Positions 44,095 through 53,067 of a DNA stretch of 64,000 nt are shown here, one piece after another. The position numbers and the translations under genes are program-made. The notes beneath the pieces are model-generated. The model made no database searches. It was not told the origin of the DNA and saw only the letters and a list, made by a program, of their open reading frames with translations. The stretch spans positions 124,001 to 188,000 of the forward strand of contig JAUSLJ010000035.1 in the NCBI GenBank assembly GCA_030646715.1, read 5' to 3'. Position 1 is the first letter of the stretch; the number at the start of each line of letters is the position of its first letter. This DNA comes from Agitococcus sp. (GTDB lineage Bacteria; Pseudomonadota; Gammaproteobacteria; Pseudomonadales; Moraxellaceae).

Positions 44095-44874
44095 TTATTT
44101 CGCTCGTTTAAGCGCATTTTCGCTAAAGTCGTCTTTATTGAGTCCTGTTTTAAACTGATAGTCAGACCAATCCAAACGTGTTTGTTTATGCGTTTGTTGA
44201 TTCACCATTAACATTTGTGCAGGTCGCCAGTAAGCATTTTGCAGCTTTTTAAAGCCAGTTGCGGTATAGACTTTTAATAGTGAGTCTTTACGGTCAAAAA
44301 ACTCAATGCGTCGTTGTAAATAGTCTTGTTTATCAATCCAAACCAATTGTTTGGTGTAGCCTGAATTGGTATCTGTGGGTTTACGTTCGAGTACAAAGCA
44401 GGTCAATGATTCGCATTTTTCTTCACGCAGCAGTTTGTAGCTAAATTTTTGCCAGTAGGGAGTGACAATATCTTCAAAAGCAAATTCCGAGGCCATAAAA
44501 GGGCCCGATTTATTGCGCGCTGAAATTTGTTTAACGCGTGAAATAGCAGGCAAATACAACCATTGCAAATCTTCACTATCGGCGCGGGTATGAGAAAGTA
44601 GTGCCGTGCCTGAAACATCGCGGGGTGTATCAAAAATCATTAAGCTGCGGTCGCCATCTTTGCCAACATCTAAATTTTTAACGCGTAATGTCCGCTCGGC
44701 ACTTTCATTGGATGGGCTAATCAAGGTCATTTTTAAGGTGGCGATAGAGTCGCCATAACCATGTAAGCGTTTATCGGCTTCCATTGCAATATCTTCGGCT
44801 GCACCCGCTAGAACAACGGTCTGTAAATTGAAACAAAGAAAAGGGAGTAATGTTATTTTTTTCCAAGCACGCAT
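44095..44874 (-). CDS. Periplasmic outer-membrane lipoprotein-sorting (LolA-like) protein
   Basis: 259 residues from the ATG at 44874 with GAGA upstream; a TTG four codons earlier is rejected. The signal peptide ends near 'VLAGAAED'. The body matches the COG2834-like group: 'LKMTLISPSNESAERTLRVK', 'LQWLYLPAISRVKQISARNK', 'GPFMASEFAFEDI'. The fold is LolA/LolB-like, a half-barrel that holds lipid. It is the first gene of the ten-gene operon and probably carries the lipid exported by the RND pump across the periplasm (inference). Confidence 0.85.
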   Translation of the reverse strand: MRAWKKITLLPFLCFNLQTVVLAGAAEDIAMEADKRLHGYGDSIATLKMTLISPSNESAERTLRVKNLDVGKDGDRSLMIFDTPRDVSGTALLSHTRADSEDLQWLYLPAISRVKQISARNKSGPFMASEFAFEDIVTPYWQKFSYKLLREEKCESLTCFVLERKPTDTNSGYTKQLVWIDKQDYLQRRIEFFDRKDSLLKVYTATGFKKLQNAYWRPAQMLMVNQQTHKQTRLDWSDYQFKTGLNKDDFSENALKRAK

Positions 44875-45071
44875 AAAGATTCTCAATTAGTCATAAGAAA
44901 GTGTGTTTTTATCGTTCCATGACTCTTAGCGTAGTATTCGTTTGTCAAACAGCAAACAAACCTTAGGCAATACCAAAAAGAAAGGTCTTTTTAGTGATGA
45001 ATTTAAGCTGCATATCCCTAGCTGCCCCATGATGTATGCCAAATCAAATGGCAAAAGGGCGAGATGAACTC

Positions 45072-45093
45072 AGAACTTACGCATCGCACCGCG
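45072..45093. repeat. Decayed left end of the dispersed ~97-bp repeat
   Basis: ACTTACGCATCGCACCGCG matches the first 19-20 bases of copies at 11105 and 61394, then similarity stops. The right end is missing, so this is a truncated relic. Confidence 0.55.
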
Positions 45094-45229
45094 TAATTCC
45101 GAAACTAAGTCAGAACGACTTAATTCGTGTGTTTTGTATTTATAGGTATGTATGATGAGTTGAGGATGAATCAACGAAGTGAATTTTAAGGGTTTTATCT
45201 GATATGGTTATTGTTTATTGACGACGTGT

Positions 45230-45279
45230 CCTTGACACTTCGAGCCATCTTACTGATATATAAGCTTTTAGTGTCAAGG
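45230..45279. repeat. Spaced inverted repeat downstream of ybiB-like gene
   Basis: CCTTGACACT (45230-45239) and AGTGTCAAGG (45270-45279) are perfect 10-bp arms around 30 bases. It may be a hairpin ending the tus transcript or a remnant element. No U run is present. Confidence 0.5.
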
Positions 45280-45304
45280 TGATATAAGGCGTGGTTTTAA
45301 GGCA

Positions 45305-46339
45305 TTAGCAGAACATATCCAATTGTTCACCTGCTTTTATTTTTGCGCTTTTGCGTTGTTGCCACCATGTCGTTGCTAAAGCCAGTGCCTGTTCTTGGTT
45401 GTCCGCACGCTGTAAACCAATTAGTGCTAAGGCCAATGTACCAACTACGGCTGCTTCGCCATATTGATGGCTTTTCTTACCGCGCCAGACCGCTAAAAAG
45501 TCTTCTAGCTCAAATGCTTCTTCGGCAGCATGGCGTTCTTCAAACATCATTGGCCATTCTAAATCGTAAAGCTCGCCATTTTTAATGCCTTTGACTAAGC
45601 ACCGACCATCAGGATTACGTTCATATTCGCCACCTTCACCTTTAATCACCATCGTGTTTTGATAACCCAATTGTTGTGCTGCTAATTGGTGTGACTCTCG
45701 ATAAGCAGGATGAAAAATAGCTTGTAATGAACATTTTGCGTTTAATGGATTGATGAGCCGCGACAAGGTATGCACAGGCGAGCGCAAACCCATGACATTA
45801 CGCAGTTGAATGATATTACCCAAAGGTGGACAAAAAGCATCCAACGATAAATAGGCAAAATTAACAGCGTTTAACCGCTCCTCGACCTGCTGCCAAGTTT
45901 CACACAAGTTATGTCCTAACAGGGGTAATACTTCTTCGGTATATAAGCGGTTAACGGTATGACCGCTCGCGCCGTGCATAAATACGCGCACGCCATTCTC
46001 GGCTAAGACAAAAGCGGCCAATAAAAACCACGGATAATGCTTACGTTTGCCTGCATAAGACGACCAATCTAAATCCACAGCAATTTGTGGCGCATTCAAC
46101 CATTCGCGAGTGGCGGTGACAAAAGCCGCTAATTCTTCAGCCGATTCTTCTTTAACGCGTAACAGCATTAAAAAAGCCCCTAATTGGGCATCTAATACTT
46201 CACCACGCAAAATCATGCCAAAAGCGGTTTTTGCTTCTTCAAAAGTCAATGAGCGGCTACCACTTTTACCTTTTCCTAAAATACGTACATATTGGGCAAA
46301 AGGATGCTCGCTATGACGATAGATGTTTTTCATCACCAT
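45305..46339 (-). CDS. ybiB: YbiB-like glycosyltransferase-family-3 (TrpD2) protein
   Basis: 344 residues. 'YVRILGKGKSGSRSLTFEEA' and the helical N-domain, then 'YAGKRKHYPWFLLAAFVLAE', 'VFMHGASGH', 'GLRSPVHTLSRLINP' and 'VIKGEGGEYERN' match the TrpD2/YbiB family, which has the fold of anthranilate phosphoribosyltransferase but binds nucleic acid. It is last in the tusDCBE operon, 36 bases after tusE, a proteobacterial neighbourhood I recall for DsrC/TusE. Start could be ATG 46339 or two codons later. Confidence 0.82.
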   Translation of the reverse strand: MVMKNIYRHSEHPFAQYVRILGKGKSGSRSLTFEEAKTAFGMILRGEVLDAQLGAFLMLLRVKEESAEELAAFVTATREWLNAPQIAVDLDWSSYAGKRKHYPWFLLAAFVLAENGVRVFMHGASGHTVNRLYTEEVLPLLGHNLCETWQQVEERLNAVNFAYLSLDAFCPPLGNIIQLRNVMGLRSPVHTLSRLINPLNAKCSLQAIFHPAYRESHQLAAQQLGYQNTMVIKGEGGEYERNPDGRCLVKGIKNGELYDLEWPMMFEERHAAEEAFELEDFLAVWRGKKSHQYGEAAVVGTLALALIGLQRADNQEQALALATTWWQQRKSAKIKAGEQLDMFC

Positions 46340-46375
46340 GAGTTACAGTTCCATTTAAACTTAATTAATAGTTAT

Positions 46376-46723
46376 TTAAATACAATTCGTCGGTTTCGGT
46401 AAACCTGCAATACGCGCAACGGTTTTTGCGGGCGTACCATCGCCAAAAAGCGACATCACATAAATACTACTCGCTTTCTCTGCGCCTAGTTGTTGTGCTA
46501 GATATTTTAACAGCACTCTGGTAGTCGGGGAGCGTTGATATTGCTGATAAAACTGTCGAATACTGTTGATAACTGCCCAATGTTCCTCGTTTAGCGTTAA
46601 CTGTTGTTGCGCCGCTAATTGTTGAGCAACAATTGGAGTCCAATAGTGAAGATGGCGCAAATAACCATCTTCATCCAGTTCTATCGTCAAGTTATCATTA
46701 GTTCCAACTAAGGCTACGCTCAT
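46376..46723 (-). CDS. tusE: TusE-type sulfur relay protein (DsrC family)
   Basis: 115 residues. The C-terminus 'RIAGLPKPTNCI' holds the single conserved penultimate Cys used by TusE. The second Cys about ten residues earlier, required by dissimilatory DsrC, is replaced ('AKTVARIAG'). This argues for tRNA thiolation rather than sulfur oxidation. AGGAG lies seven bases before the ATG. It overlaps the end of tusB by 26 bases. Confidence 0.92.
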   Translation of the reverse strand: MSVALVGTNDNLTIELDEDGYLRHLHYWTPIVAQQLAAQQQLTLNEEHWAVINSIRQFYQQYQRSPTTRVLLKYLAQQLGAEKASSIYVMSLFGDGTPAKTVARIAGLPKPTNCI

Positions 46724-46976
46724 AGCGTACTCCTAAGTTCACAAATTCATCATAATCAATAATATGGATAGTATCAGGCAATGCTAATCCTGTAAGTTGC
46801 AAATCACTTTTTAACACATATATGGGTTGGATAAAGGCTAAAGGCTGAGTAACTAAACTATAAACACCGTGCGTTAAAAATAGTAAAGCATCATCTACTG
46901 ACAAAGCATTGCTTAGTTGCTGTGCTAATTCAAGACGAGTCAATAAATTGGTATGAATCAAATGCAGAGTCGCCAT
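46698..46976 (-). CDS. tusB: Sulfurtransferase complex subunit TusB (DsrH)
   Basis: 92 residues, the typical TusB length. 'ATLHLIHTNLLTRLELAQQL' and 'DALLFLTHGVYSLV' match the DsrH fold. TusB is a structural subunit of the TusBCD hexamer that passes sulfur from TusA to TusE. It starts one base after the tusC stop and overlaps tusE. Similarity is modest, and position supports it strongly. Confidence 0.87.
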   Translation of the reverse strand: MATLHLIHTNLLTRLELAQQLSNALSVDDALLFLTHGVYSLVTQPLAFIQPIYVLKSDLQLTGLALPDTIHIIDYDEFVNLGVRYERSLSWN

Positions 46977-46977
46977 A

Positions 46978-47334
46978 TCAAAACCTAATTAACGGAGCGT
47001 GTTGGGCGATAAAAGCCGCCATGTCGCTTTTTTTAACTACGGAGATAGGTAAAGCAAGCTGGGTGATCGTTAAACCGCGTGACGTTAAACTGTCTTCATC
47101 AACATAAATATCTTCGACTTCGTATAGAGGCAATGCTTCTAATTGGGCAACTACAGAGTTTCTGCCCATTATTTGTGGCTGTTGAGCTTTCAGCAATTGC
47201 CAAACACCATCACCTTGAAATAACACACTCGGGTTTTGCCCAAACGCGGCGGCAACTAATAAGGCATCTAACGTTTCTAATGCGTTATAACCCTGATAAG
47301 GCGCACGATGTTGAATAAATAATGGCTTACTCAT
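46978..47334 (-). CDS. tusC: Sulfurtransferase complex subunit TusC (DsrF)
   Basis: 118 residues. 'QHRAPYQGYNALETLDALLV' and 'AAFGQNPSVLFQGDGVWQLL' are the conserved TusC/DsrF segments. It overlaps tusD by four bases and is followed by tusB. It is part of the TusBCD hexamer. Confidence 0.92.
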   Translation of the reverse strand: MSKPLFIQHRAPYQGYNALETLDALLVAAAFGQNPSVLFQGDGVWQLLKAQQPQIMGRNSVVAQLEALPLYEVEDIYVDEDSLTSRGLTITQLALPISVVKKSDMAAFIAQHAPLIRF

Positions 47335-47726
47335 GCGCTATCTCCAATAAAACTTAACACGCGATCTGCCGTGATTAAGCCTTCGGTTAATATACCAAGA
47401 CCAGCCAAACTAAAGCCTGTCTGTAAATTATCACCTTCTAATTGGTGGCGGTGGGCGTTATCGGCATCGCAAACTCCTCGACGTAACGCAGCTGCCACAC
47501 AAACAGGTAATTCAAGCTGATGAATAGCGGATAAATTGCACCACAGTTGCGCTAAAGAGATTTCATCTTGGGCTGGACATAACAAACGATTAGCAACAGC
47601 AACACCATCTCCATAAAAGAAAGGTTTAATCTCATGCCCTTGAGCTAAAGCGGATTCGGCAAAATAATAGGCGTGCCATGCGCTGATATGTGCGGGTGGG
47701 GCGGTAATTAACAAGACAAAAACCAT
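47331..47726 (-). CDS. tusD: Sulfurtransferase complex catalytic subunit TusD (DsrE)
   Basis: 131 residues from the ATG at 47726, matching E. coli TusD (128 aa). An upstream in-frame start would add 30 unrelated residues. 'FYGDGVAVANRLLCPAQDE' and the active-site Cys in 'LPVCVAAALRRGVCD' are visible. TusD takes sulfur from TusA. It is the first gene of tusDCBE-ybiB, with a weak ribosome site. Confidence 0.92.
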   Translation of the reverse strand: MVFVLLITAPPAHISAWHAYYFAESALAQGHEIKPFFYGDGVAVANRLLCPAQDEISLAQLWCNLSAIHQLELPVCVAAALRRGVCDADNAHRHQLEGDNLQTGFSLAGLGILTEGLITADRVLSFIGDSA

Positions 47727-47892
47727 AGAATAAGTTTCAATATCAAATGAAAAGTAGTGTGTGAAGTATTTTACACACCTTTCAAAAGTTTGTGTGAGGG
47801 CTAGGCGTGGCTTCAAGAATCGCCTACTCTAAGTTGTTGGAACTGAAATTTTTTCTCAGCTCCCACTAATTTAATCATAACAATGTTTAGAG

Positions 47893-49383
47893 ATGAAAAT
47901 GCAGCCATATTTATTGAGTTTAGATCAAGGAACAACCAGCACTCGTGCCATTATTTTTAATTTGCAAGGGCAAGCGGTTGGTAGAGCGCAGCGCGAACTC
48001 AAACAATATTTTCCTGCTGATGGCTGGGTCGAACACGATGCGGCAGAGATTGCGGAAGCATCTTTGGCCGTTTGTCGAGATGCCTTAAAAGATGGTGGCA
48101 TTACCGCGCAACAAATAGCCGCGATTGGTATTACAAATCAACGTGAAACAACCGTGGTATGGGATCGAAAAACAGGCAAACCTGTACACCATGCCATTGT
48201 TTGGCAAGATCGTCGCACCGCAGACGCATGTTTAGAACTTAAAAATCTTGGCCATGAAGCGATGGTGCAGAAAAAAACAGGCTTATTACTTGACCCTTAT
48301 TTTTCCGCCACCAAACTAGCGTGGATTTTAGATAATGTTCAAGGTGTAAGAGCGCGAGCTGAACGCGGTGAATTGGCGTTTGGTACAATTGATACATGGT
48401 TGATTTGGCAACTGACTGACGGCCAAAAACACGCGACCGATGCCACAAATGCCGCACGAACCTTAATTTTTAATATTCATACCCAAGAATGGGACACTGA
48501 ACTATTAGAACTATTTAATATTCCTGCTAGCTTATTACCCGTTGTCCAAGACTCTGCCAGTGACTTTGGCCTGACAGCAACCCGTCATTTGGGTTCAGCC
48601 GTACAAATTGGTGGCGTAGCGGGCGACCAACAAGCCGCGTTAATTGGTCAAGCGTGCTTTAAAGCGGGTATGGTCAAAAGCACGTATGGCACAGGTTGTT
48701 TTATGGTGATGAATACGGGTGATGAAGCCATTACTTCAACACATCGCTTATTAACGACAGTGGGTTATCGCTTAAATGGCAAAGTCACTTACGCCTTAGA
48801 AGGCAGTATTTTTGTGGCAGGGGCGGCGGTGCAATGGCTGCGTGATGGTATTCAATTGATTAAACAAGCAGGGGATACCGAAGCCATTGCCGAAGAAACC
48901 ATGGATAGCCGAGGTGTTTATTTGGTACCTGCATTTACAGGCTTGGGCGCGCCGTATTGGGATCCTCATGCGCGGGGTGCGATTTTTGGTTTAACGCGTG
49001 ATACTGGCATCGGTGAAATTGTCATTGCGGGTTTAGAAGCGGTGTGTTTTCAAACCCGTGACTTGATTGAAGCGATGAAAAAAGATGGTGTCAGTAACTT
49101 ACATACGCTACGTGTAGATGGTGGCATGGCGGTTAATAATTGGCTGATGCAAGCCTTAGCCGATATCGTCGGAGTTGTGGTTGATCGACCAACAGTCACC
49201 GAAACAACGGCCTTAGGCGCAGCGTGGTTGGCGGGTTTACACGTCGGAAAGTTTGCCTCTTTAGATGCGATTGCTGATTTATGGCATTGCCAGCGTGAGT
49301 TTGTCAGCAAAATGGATGGCGAAAAACGCGAAAATATGTATGCAGGTTGGATAGACGCTGTTCAACGTGTCACTTCAAAATAA
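47893..49383 (+). CDS. glpK: Glycerol kinase
   Basis: 496 residues. '[16 protein letters not shown]' (phosphate 1 loop), '[10 protein letters not shown]', '[20 protein letters not shown]' and '[20 protein letters not shown]' are hallmark GlpK motifs. It makes glycerol-3-phosphate from glycerol and ATP. The start may be ATG 47893 or 47899; AGAG is better spaced for the second. No glpF or glpD is adjacent. A terminator follows, then galE. Confidence 0.96.
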   Translation: MKMQPYLLSLDQGTTSTRAIIFNLQGQAVGRAQRELKQYFPADGWVEHDAAEIAEASLAVCRDALKDGGITAQQIAAIGITNQRETTVVWDRKTGKPVHHAIVWQDRRTADACLELKNLGHEAMVQKKTGLLLDPYFSATKLAWILDNVQGVRARAERGELAFGTIDTWLIWQLTDGQKHATDATNAARTLIFNIHTQEWDTELLELFNIPASLLPVVQDSASDFGLTATRHLGSAVQIGGVAGDQQAALIGQACFKAGMVKSTYGTGCFMVMNTGDEAITSTHRLLTTVGYRLNGKVTYALEGSIFVAGAAVQWLRDGIQLIKQAGDTEAIAEETMDSRGVYLVPAFTGLGAPYWDPHARGAIFGLTRDTGIGEIVIAGLEAVCFQTRDLIEAMKKDGVSNLHTLRVDGGMAVNNWLMQALADIVGVVVDRPTVTETTALGAAWLAGLHVGKFASLDAIADLWHCQREFVSKMDGEKRENMYAGWIDAVQRVTSK

Positions 49384-49421
49384 AGTTTCACCCTTAAAAA
49401 GGGTGAAATAAGCTTACGCAC

Positions 49422-49463
49422 AACCGCCTCTGGTTTAAAATAATCACAGGCGGTTTTATTTTA
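49422..49463 (+). terminator. Terminator after glpK
   Basis: An 8-bp stem AACCGCCT/AGGCGGTT with a long 18-base loop is followed by TTATTTTA. A stronger-looking hairpin at 49385-49408 (TTTCACCC/GGGTGAAA) has no U run. Confidence 0.65.
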
Positions 49464-49502
49464 ATAAACTTACATTTTATACACTCCCTAAAGGAATAAT
49501 AA

Positions 49503-50513
49503 ATGATTTTACTAACTGGCGGCGCAGGTTATATAGGATCGCACGCAGCAATTGAATTTATCAAAGCAGGTTATCCAATTATTGTCGTAGATAATTTTAG
49601 TAATAGTAAAATGGAAGCCATCAAGCGTACACGTCAATTAGCGGGAGACGAGTTCCCTTTTATTGAAGGTGATATTCGTGATCGCGCTTTATTAGATAAT
49701 ATTTTTCAACAATATCCAATTACTGCCGTTGTTCATTTTGCGGGTTTAAAAGCCGTAGGTGAGTCCGTTGCACAACCTTTGCGCTATTACGATAATAATG
49801 TTAATGGCTCAATCACACTATTTGAAGCAATGGAAGCGGCGGGTGTGCATCAAATCGTTTTTAGCTCTTCGGCGACGGTTTATGGCGACCCACATACTGT
49901 TCCCATTCAAGAAAACTTCCCTTTATCAACGACAAATCCCTATGGCGCGAGTAAGTTGATGATTGAAAACATCCTACGTGATGTCCATACCGCCCATGCA
50001 GGTTGGCGTATTGCTGTATTGCGTTATTTTAATCCTATGGGCGCACATGAGAGCGGTTTAATCGGCGAAGATCCGAATGGTATCCCTAATAATTTAATGC
50101 CTTATATTGCCCAAGTCGCTTCGGGTAAACGCGCGGCGTTACAGGTTTTTGGTGGCGATTATGCAACGCCTGATGGAACAGGTGTGCGTGATTATATCCA
50201 CGTAGTCGATTTAGTTCGTGGCCACGTCAAAGCCTTGGAGTATTTACAACAGCACCAAGAGTTAATCACCGTTAACTTAGGTACGGGGAAGGGTTATTCG
50301 GTTATAGAGATGTTACAAGCAATGGAAAAAGTAGCAGGGAAAGAAATTCCATATCAAATTGTGGCACGACGAGCAGGGGATATTGCAAGCTGTTACGCCG
50401 ACCCACACTATGCTTTTGAAAAATTAGGTTGGACGGCAGAGTTTGACCAAGAAGCGATGTGTCAAGATATGTGGCGTTGGCAGTCAAAAAATCCTAACGG
50501 TTATGAAGGTTAA
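49503..50513 (+). CDS. galE: UDP-glucose 4-epimerase
   Basis: 336 residues. 'LLTGGAGYIGSHAAIEFIKA' is the NAD loop, 'VVHFAGLKAVGESV' and 'SSSATVYGDP' follow, and 'NPYGASKLMIE' holds the catalytic Tyr-x3-Lys. It interconverts UDP-glucose and UDP-galactose for surface glycans. AAGGA precedes the ATG. It stands as a single gene here. Confidence 0.95.
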   Translation: MILLTGGAGYIGSHAAIEFIKAGYPIIVVDNFSNSKMEAIKRTRQLAGDEFPFIEGDIRDRALLDNIFQQYPITAVVHFAGLKAVGESVAQPLRYYDNNVNGSITLFEAMEAAGVHQIVFSSSATVYGDPHTVPIQENFPLSTTNPYGASKLMIENILRDVHTAHAGWRIAVLRYFNPMGAHESGLIGEDPNGIPNNLMPYIAQVASGKRAALQVFGGDYATPDGTGVRDYIHVVDLVRGHVKALEYLQQHQELITVNLGTGKGYSVIEMLQAMEKVAGKEIPYQIVARRAGDIASCYADPHYAFEKLGWTAEFDQEAMCQDMWRWQSKNPNGYEG

Positions 50514-50565
50514 AAAGCAGGTAGATTAATGGGGGAGTTAGTTAACTCCCAAAGCAAAAATTTAA

Positions 50566-50643
50566 CCGTTCATGGTGAGCTTGTCCCCCAAGGGGATTTC
50601 CTGCGGGGCTCGAACCACCCTTCGACAAGCTCAGGGTGAGCGG
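50566..50643. repeat. REP-like palindrome between galE and argF
   Basis: CCGTTCATGGTGAGCTTGTC (50566-50585) pairs with GACAAGCTCAGGGTGAGCGG (about 50624-50643) apart from a few mismatches. A separate small palindrome GGGAGTTA/TAACTCCC lies at about 50533-50550. It is related in type to the palindromes near tusA. Confidence 0.65.
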
Positions 50644-50703
50644 TTGGCTCTTATTACTTGCGAACGGTATAATTTTTGTATAAGTACTTAGCAACCCTTA
50701 ATT

Positions 50704-51609
50704 TTAATGCGAGAGTAAGAATTCCATCAATGCCTTTTGTGCGTGCAAGCGGTTTTCAGCTTCATCCCACACGACAGCTCTAGGGTCATCTAACATATCT
50801 TCGGATATTTCCTCACCGCGATGGGCAGGTAAACAGTGCATAAATAATGCATCAGGCGCAGCTAAATCCATTAATCGAGGGTTGACTTGATAAGTGGAGA
50901 AACGGCGTTTACGAATACTTTGCTCGGCTTCTTGCCCCATACTTGTCCAAACGTCCGTGGCGATTAAATGCGCGCCTGCAACGGCATCTTCAGCGGTTTT
51001 CACTAAGGTTGCACAGTGTTTATATTCTTCAAGTAACGTAGGGTCTGGCTCAAAACCATAAGGGCAAGCAATACGTAATTGAAAGCCTAATTGATGCGCC
51101 GCATGAATATAGGAGTTACACATATTATTGCCGTCACCCACCCAAGCAAATGTTTTGCCCTGTAGTTGGCCACGATGCTCAATAAAAGTTTGTAAGTCGG
51201 CTAAAATTTGACATGGATGATGGTCATCCGTTAAGCCATTGATGACAGGAACACGCGAATAAGCAGCAAAGCGTTCGATGGTGTCATGGGCAAAGGTACG
51301 AATCATGACAATATCGACCATCCGCGAAATAACACGCGCAGAGTCTTCAATTGGTTCACCACGACCTAATTGGGTATCTCTAGGCGATAAAAAAATGGCC
51401 GAACCGCCAAATTGCGCCATGCCAGCCTCAAAAGAAACTCGTGTGCGCGTAGATGACTTCTCAAAAATCATGCCCAAGACTTTGCCGCGAAAGGGCTCAT
51501 AAATAACACCATCAACACGCATTTTTTTTAATTCAATGGCACGTGCTAAAACAGCTAACAACTCTTGTGGCGTAAAATCTAATAATGTTAAAAAATGGCG
51601 TACTGCCAT
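50704..51609 (-). CDS. argF: Ornithine carbamoyltransferase
   Basis: 301 residues. The carbamoyl-phosphate motif '[20 protein letters not shown]', '[12 protein letters not shown]' and the ornithine-side '[10 protein letters not shown]' are intact. It makes citrulline for arginine synthesis. AGAGGA lies seven bases upstream. It follows argD with a hairpin between them. Confidence 0.95.
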   Translation of the reverse strand: MAVRHFLTLLDFTPQELLAVLARAIELKKMRVDGVIYEPFRGKVLGMIFEKSSTRTRVSFEAGMAQFGGSAIFLSPRDTQLGRGEPIEDSARVISRMVDIVMIRTFAHDTIERFAAYSRVPVINGLTDDHHPCQILADLQTFIEHRGQLQGKTFAWVGDGNNMCNSYIHAAHQLGFQLRIACPYGFEPDPTLLEEYKHCATLVKTAEDAVAGAHLIATDVWTSMGQEAEQSIRKRRFSTYQVNPRLMDLAAPDALFMHCLPAHRGEEISEDMLDDPRAVVWDEAENRLHAQKALMEFLLSH

Positions 51610-51621
51610 TGTCGAATCCTC

Positions 51622-51661
51622 TAAAAAATAATCCCCTCATGCCAAAATTAGACATGAAGGG
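51622..51661 (-). terminator. Hairpin between argD and argF
   Basis: On the minus strand, CCCTTCATGTC (51661-51651) pairs with GGCATGAGGGG (51643-51633) with two wobbles, and ATTATTTTTTAG follows. It looks like a terminator or attenuator just before argF, with a stem tight against the argF ribosome site. Confidence 0.7.
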
Positions 51662-51668
51662 TAAAAAA

Positions 51669-52844
51669 CTATTGAGTTAAAAAACGTCTGATTAAACGCG
51701 AAACCCGAAGCACAATTTCATCTACTTCATCGGCTGAAATATTCAAAGCAGGTAGTAAGCGTATGACACTATCGGCGGTGACATTCAGTAATAGTTTTTC
51801 TTCATCACGTGCTAAAGCAACTAATTCAGAGCAGGGATTTGCTAAACGTAAACCAATCATTAAACCACGACCGTTGATTTCTACATCCAAATCACTCAGT
51901 GCGGTTTTGAAGCCTTCAATCATGCGCTCGCCCATAATCGCAGCATTAGCAATTATGCCATTTTGCAATAACTCAACGACAGCCAATGAAGCTCGACAGG
52001 CGAGTGGTGTGCCGCCATAAGTAGAACCATGATTACCTGCTTTAAATAAATCACGTGCTTTACCTTGTACCAAACACGCGCCAATAGGAAAACCATTGCC
52101 TAAACCTTTGGCCGTAGTTACCACATCAGGCTTAATATTCGTGTGCTGATAAGCAAAATATTTACCAGTACGGCCATTACCTGTTTGAATTTCATCAAGC
52201 ATAAATAATAAATCATGCTTATCGCAGACGGCGCGCAAGGCTTCCAAATAAGCAAAACCCGCTTTAGGAATGCGAATACCGCCTTCACCTTGTATAGGTT
52301 CAACTAAAATAGCGACAATATTGGGGTTGGCAGCAATTGCGGATTCAATAGCATCAATATCATCAAAGGGTACACGAACAAAACCTTGTACTAATGGCTC
52401 AAAACCGATTTGAACTTTTTTATTACCTGTTGCAGATAATGTTGCTAAGGTACGGCCATGAAATGAATTTTCCATCACGATAATAGCGGGTTCGGCAATG
52501 TTTTTGCGATGACCAAATAAACGAGCTAATTTAATGGCAGCTTCGTTAGCTTCGGCACCCGAATTACTAAAAAAACAAAACTCCATACCTGAAGCATCGT
52601 GTAAGGCTTGACCGAGTGCTTCTTGCAGCGGAATTTGATACAAATTAGAGGTATGTACTAGAGTCGCTGCTTGCTCTGCAATTGCTTGAGCAACAACAGG
52701 ATGAGCATGACCTAAACCGCAGACAGCAATGCCTGTTAAAGCATCTAAATAGGCTTGGCCATCGGTATCATAAAGCCAGCAACCGCTTCCTTTGACAAAA
52801 GCAATGGGTTGACGAGCATAAGTGGGCATTAATGCGCTGGTCAT
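51669..52844 (-). CDS. argD: Acetylornithine aminotransferase
   Basis: 391 residues, PLP fold-type I class III. 'FCFFSNSGAEANEAAIKLAR', 'ENSFHGRTLATLSATG', 'LMLDEIQTGNGRTGKYFAYQ' and the PLP lysine in 'TTAKGLGNGFPIGA' are present. It acts in arginine and possibly lysine synthesis. Together with argF it forms a minus-strand pair, which I recall from Pseudomonadales. Confidence 0.94.
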   Translation of the reverse strand: MTSALMPTYARQPIAFVKGSGCWLYDTDGQAYLDALTGIAVCGLGHAHPVVAQAIAEQAATLVHTSNLYQIPLQEALGQALHDASGMEFCFFSNSGAEANEAAIKLARLFGHRKNIAEPAIIVMENSFHGRTLATLSATGNKKVQIGFEPLVQGFVRVPFDDIDAIESAIAANPNIVAILVEPIQGEGGIRIPKAGFAYLEALRAVCDKHDLLFMLDEIQTGNGRTGKYFAYQHTNIKPDVVTTAKGLGNGFPIGACLVQGKARDLFKAGNHGSTYGGTPLACRASLAVVELLQNGIIANAAIMGERMIEGFKTALSDLDVEINGRGLMIGLRLANPCSELVALARDEEKLLLNVTADSVIRLLPALNISADEVDEIVLRVSRLIRRFLTQ

Positions 52845-52875
52845 GGCAGAATCTAATTCCTAATAAAAACTGAAA

Positions 52876-52971
52876 AACTTACACACTACAACGCGATTGT
52901 GGCATTTTTAAAACACCAAGCTTAAGAAAGTGGCAAAATATGAGCCAATAAGCGCGTTAGAGCGTAAGTCT
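52876..52971. repeat. Diverged relative of the dispersed ~97-bp repeat (argD-grxD gap)
   Basis: It starts AAACTTACAC and ends AGCGTAAGTCTT, and an internal block CCAATAAGCGCGTTAGAGCG parallels the AAATAAGCGATAACCGCG block of the good copies. The middle has drifted. Same length class (96 bp). Confidence 0.55.
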
Positions 52972-53067
52972 TAACAAAAAATAGTATCCCATATTAACGG
53001 GATTACGCATTGGCGGCAAATAGCGTTACAATTGGCGAGTCGTTTTTTTATCTAAAGGTAACGTGTC

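Larger units (their letters stand above)
44887..45304. other. Intergenic control region upstream of the isoprenoid-lipid operon
   Basis: No gene is visible in these 418 bp. The palindrome GTTTGTCAAAC lies at 44940-44950. It holds a minus-strand TTGACA, but no good -10 is at the right distance. A decayed left end of the dispersed repeat (45072-45093) and a wide inverted repeat (45230-45279) follow. The operon promoter is probably here but I cannot fix it. Confidence 0.5.

Noticed and set aside
30058-44874. Recent horizontal transfer of the lipid operon
   Set aside because: By eye the base composition and codon choice look like the neighbouring genes, and no integrase or tRNA flank is seen. 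Transfer may be old but is not shown by this sequence.
46376-46723. Dissimilatory sulfur oxidation (DsrC/DsrEFH) locus
   Set aside because: The DsrC-family protein lacks the second conserved Cys and no dsrAB genes are present; tRNA thiolation fits better.
49385-49408. TTTCACCC/GGGTGAAA hairpin as glpK terminator
   Set aside because: No U run follows; the later hairpin at 49422-49463 has one and is the better candidate.
49410-49422. AGCTTACGCA near glpK as a further repeat copy
   Set aside because: Only about nine bases match the repeat end, no partner end is near, and this is within chance.
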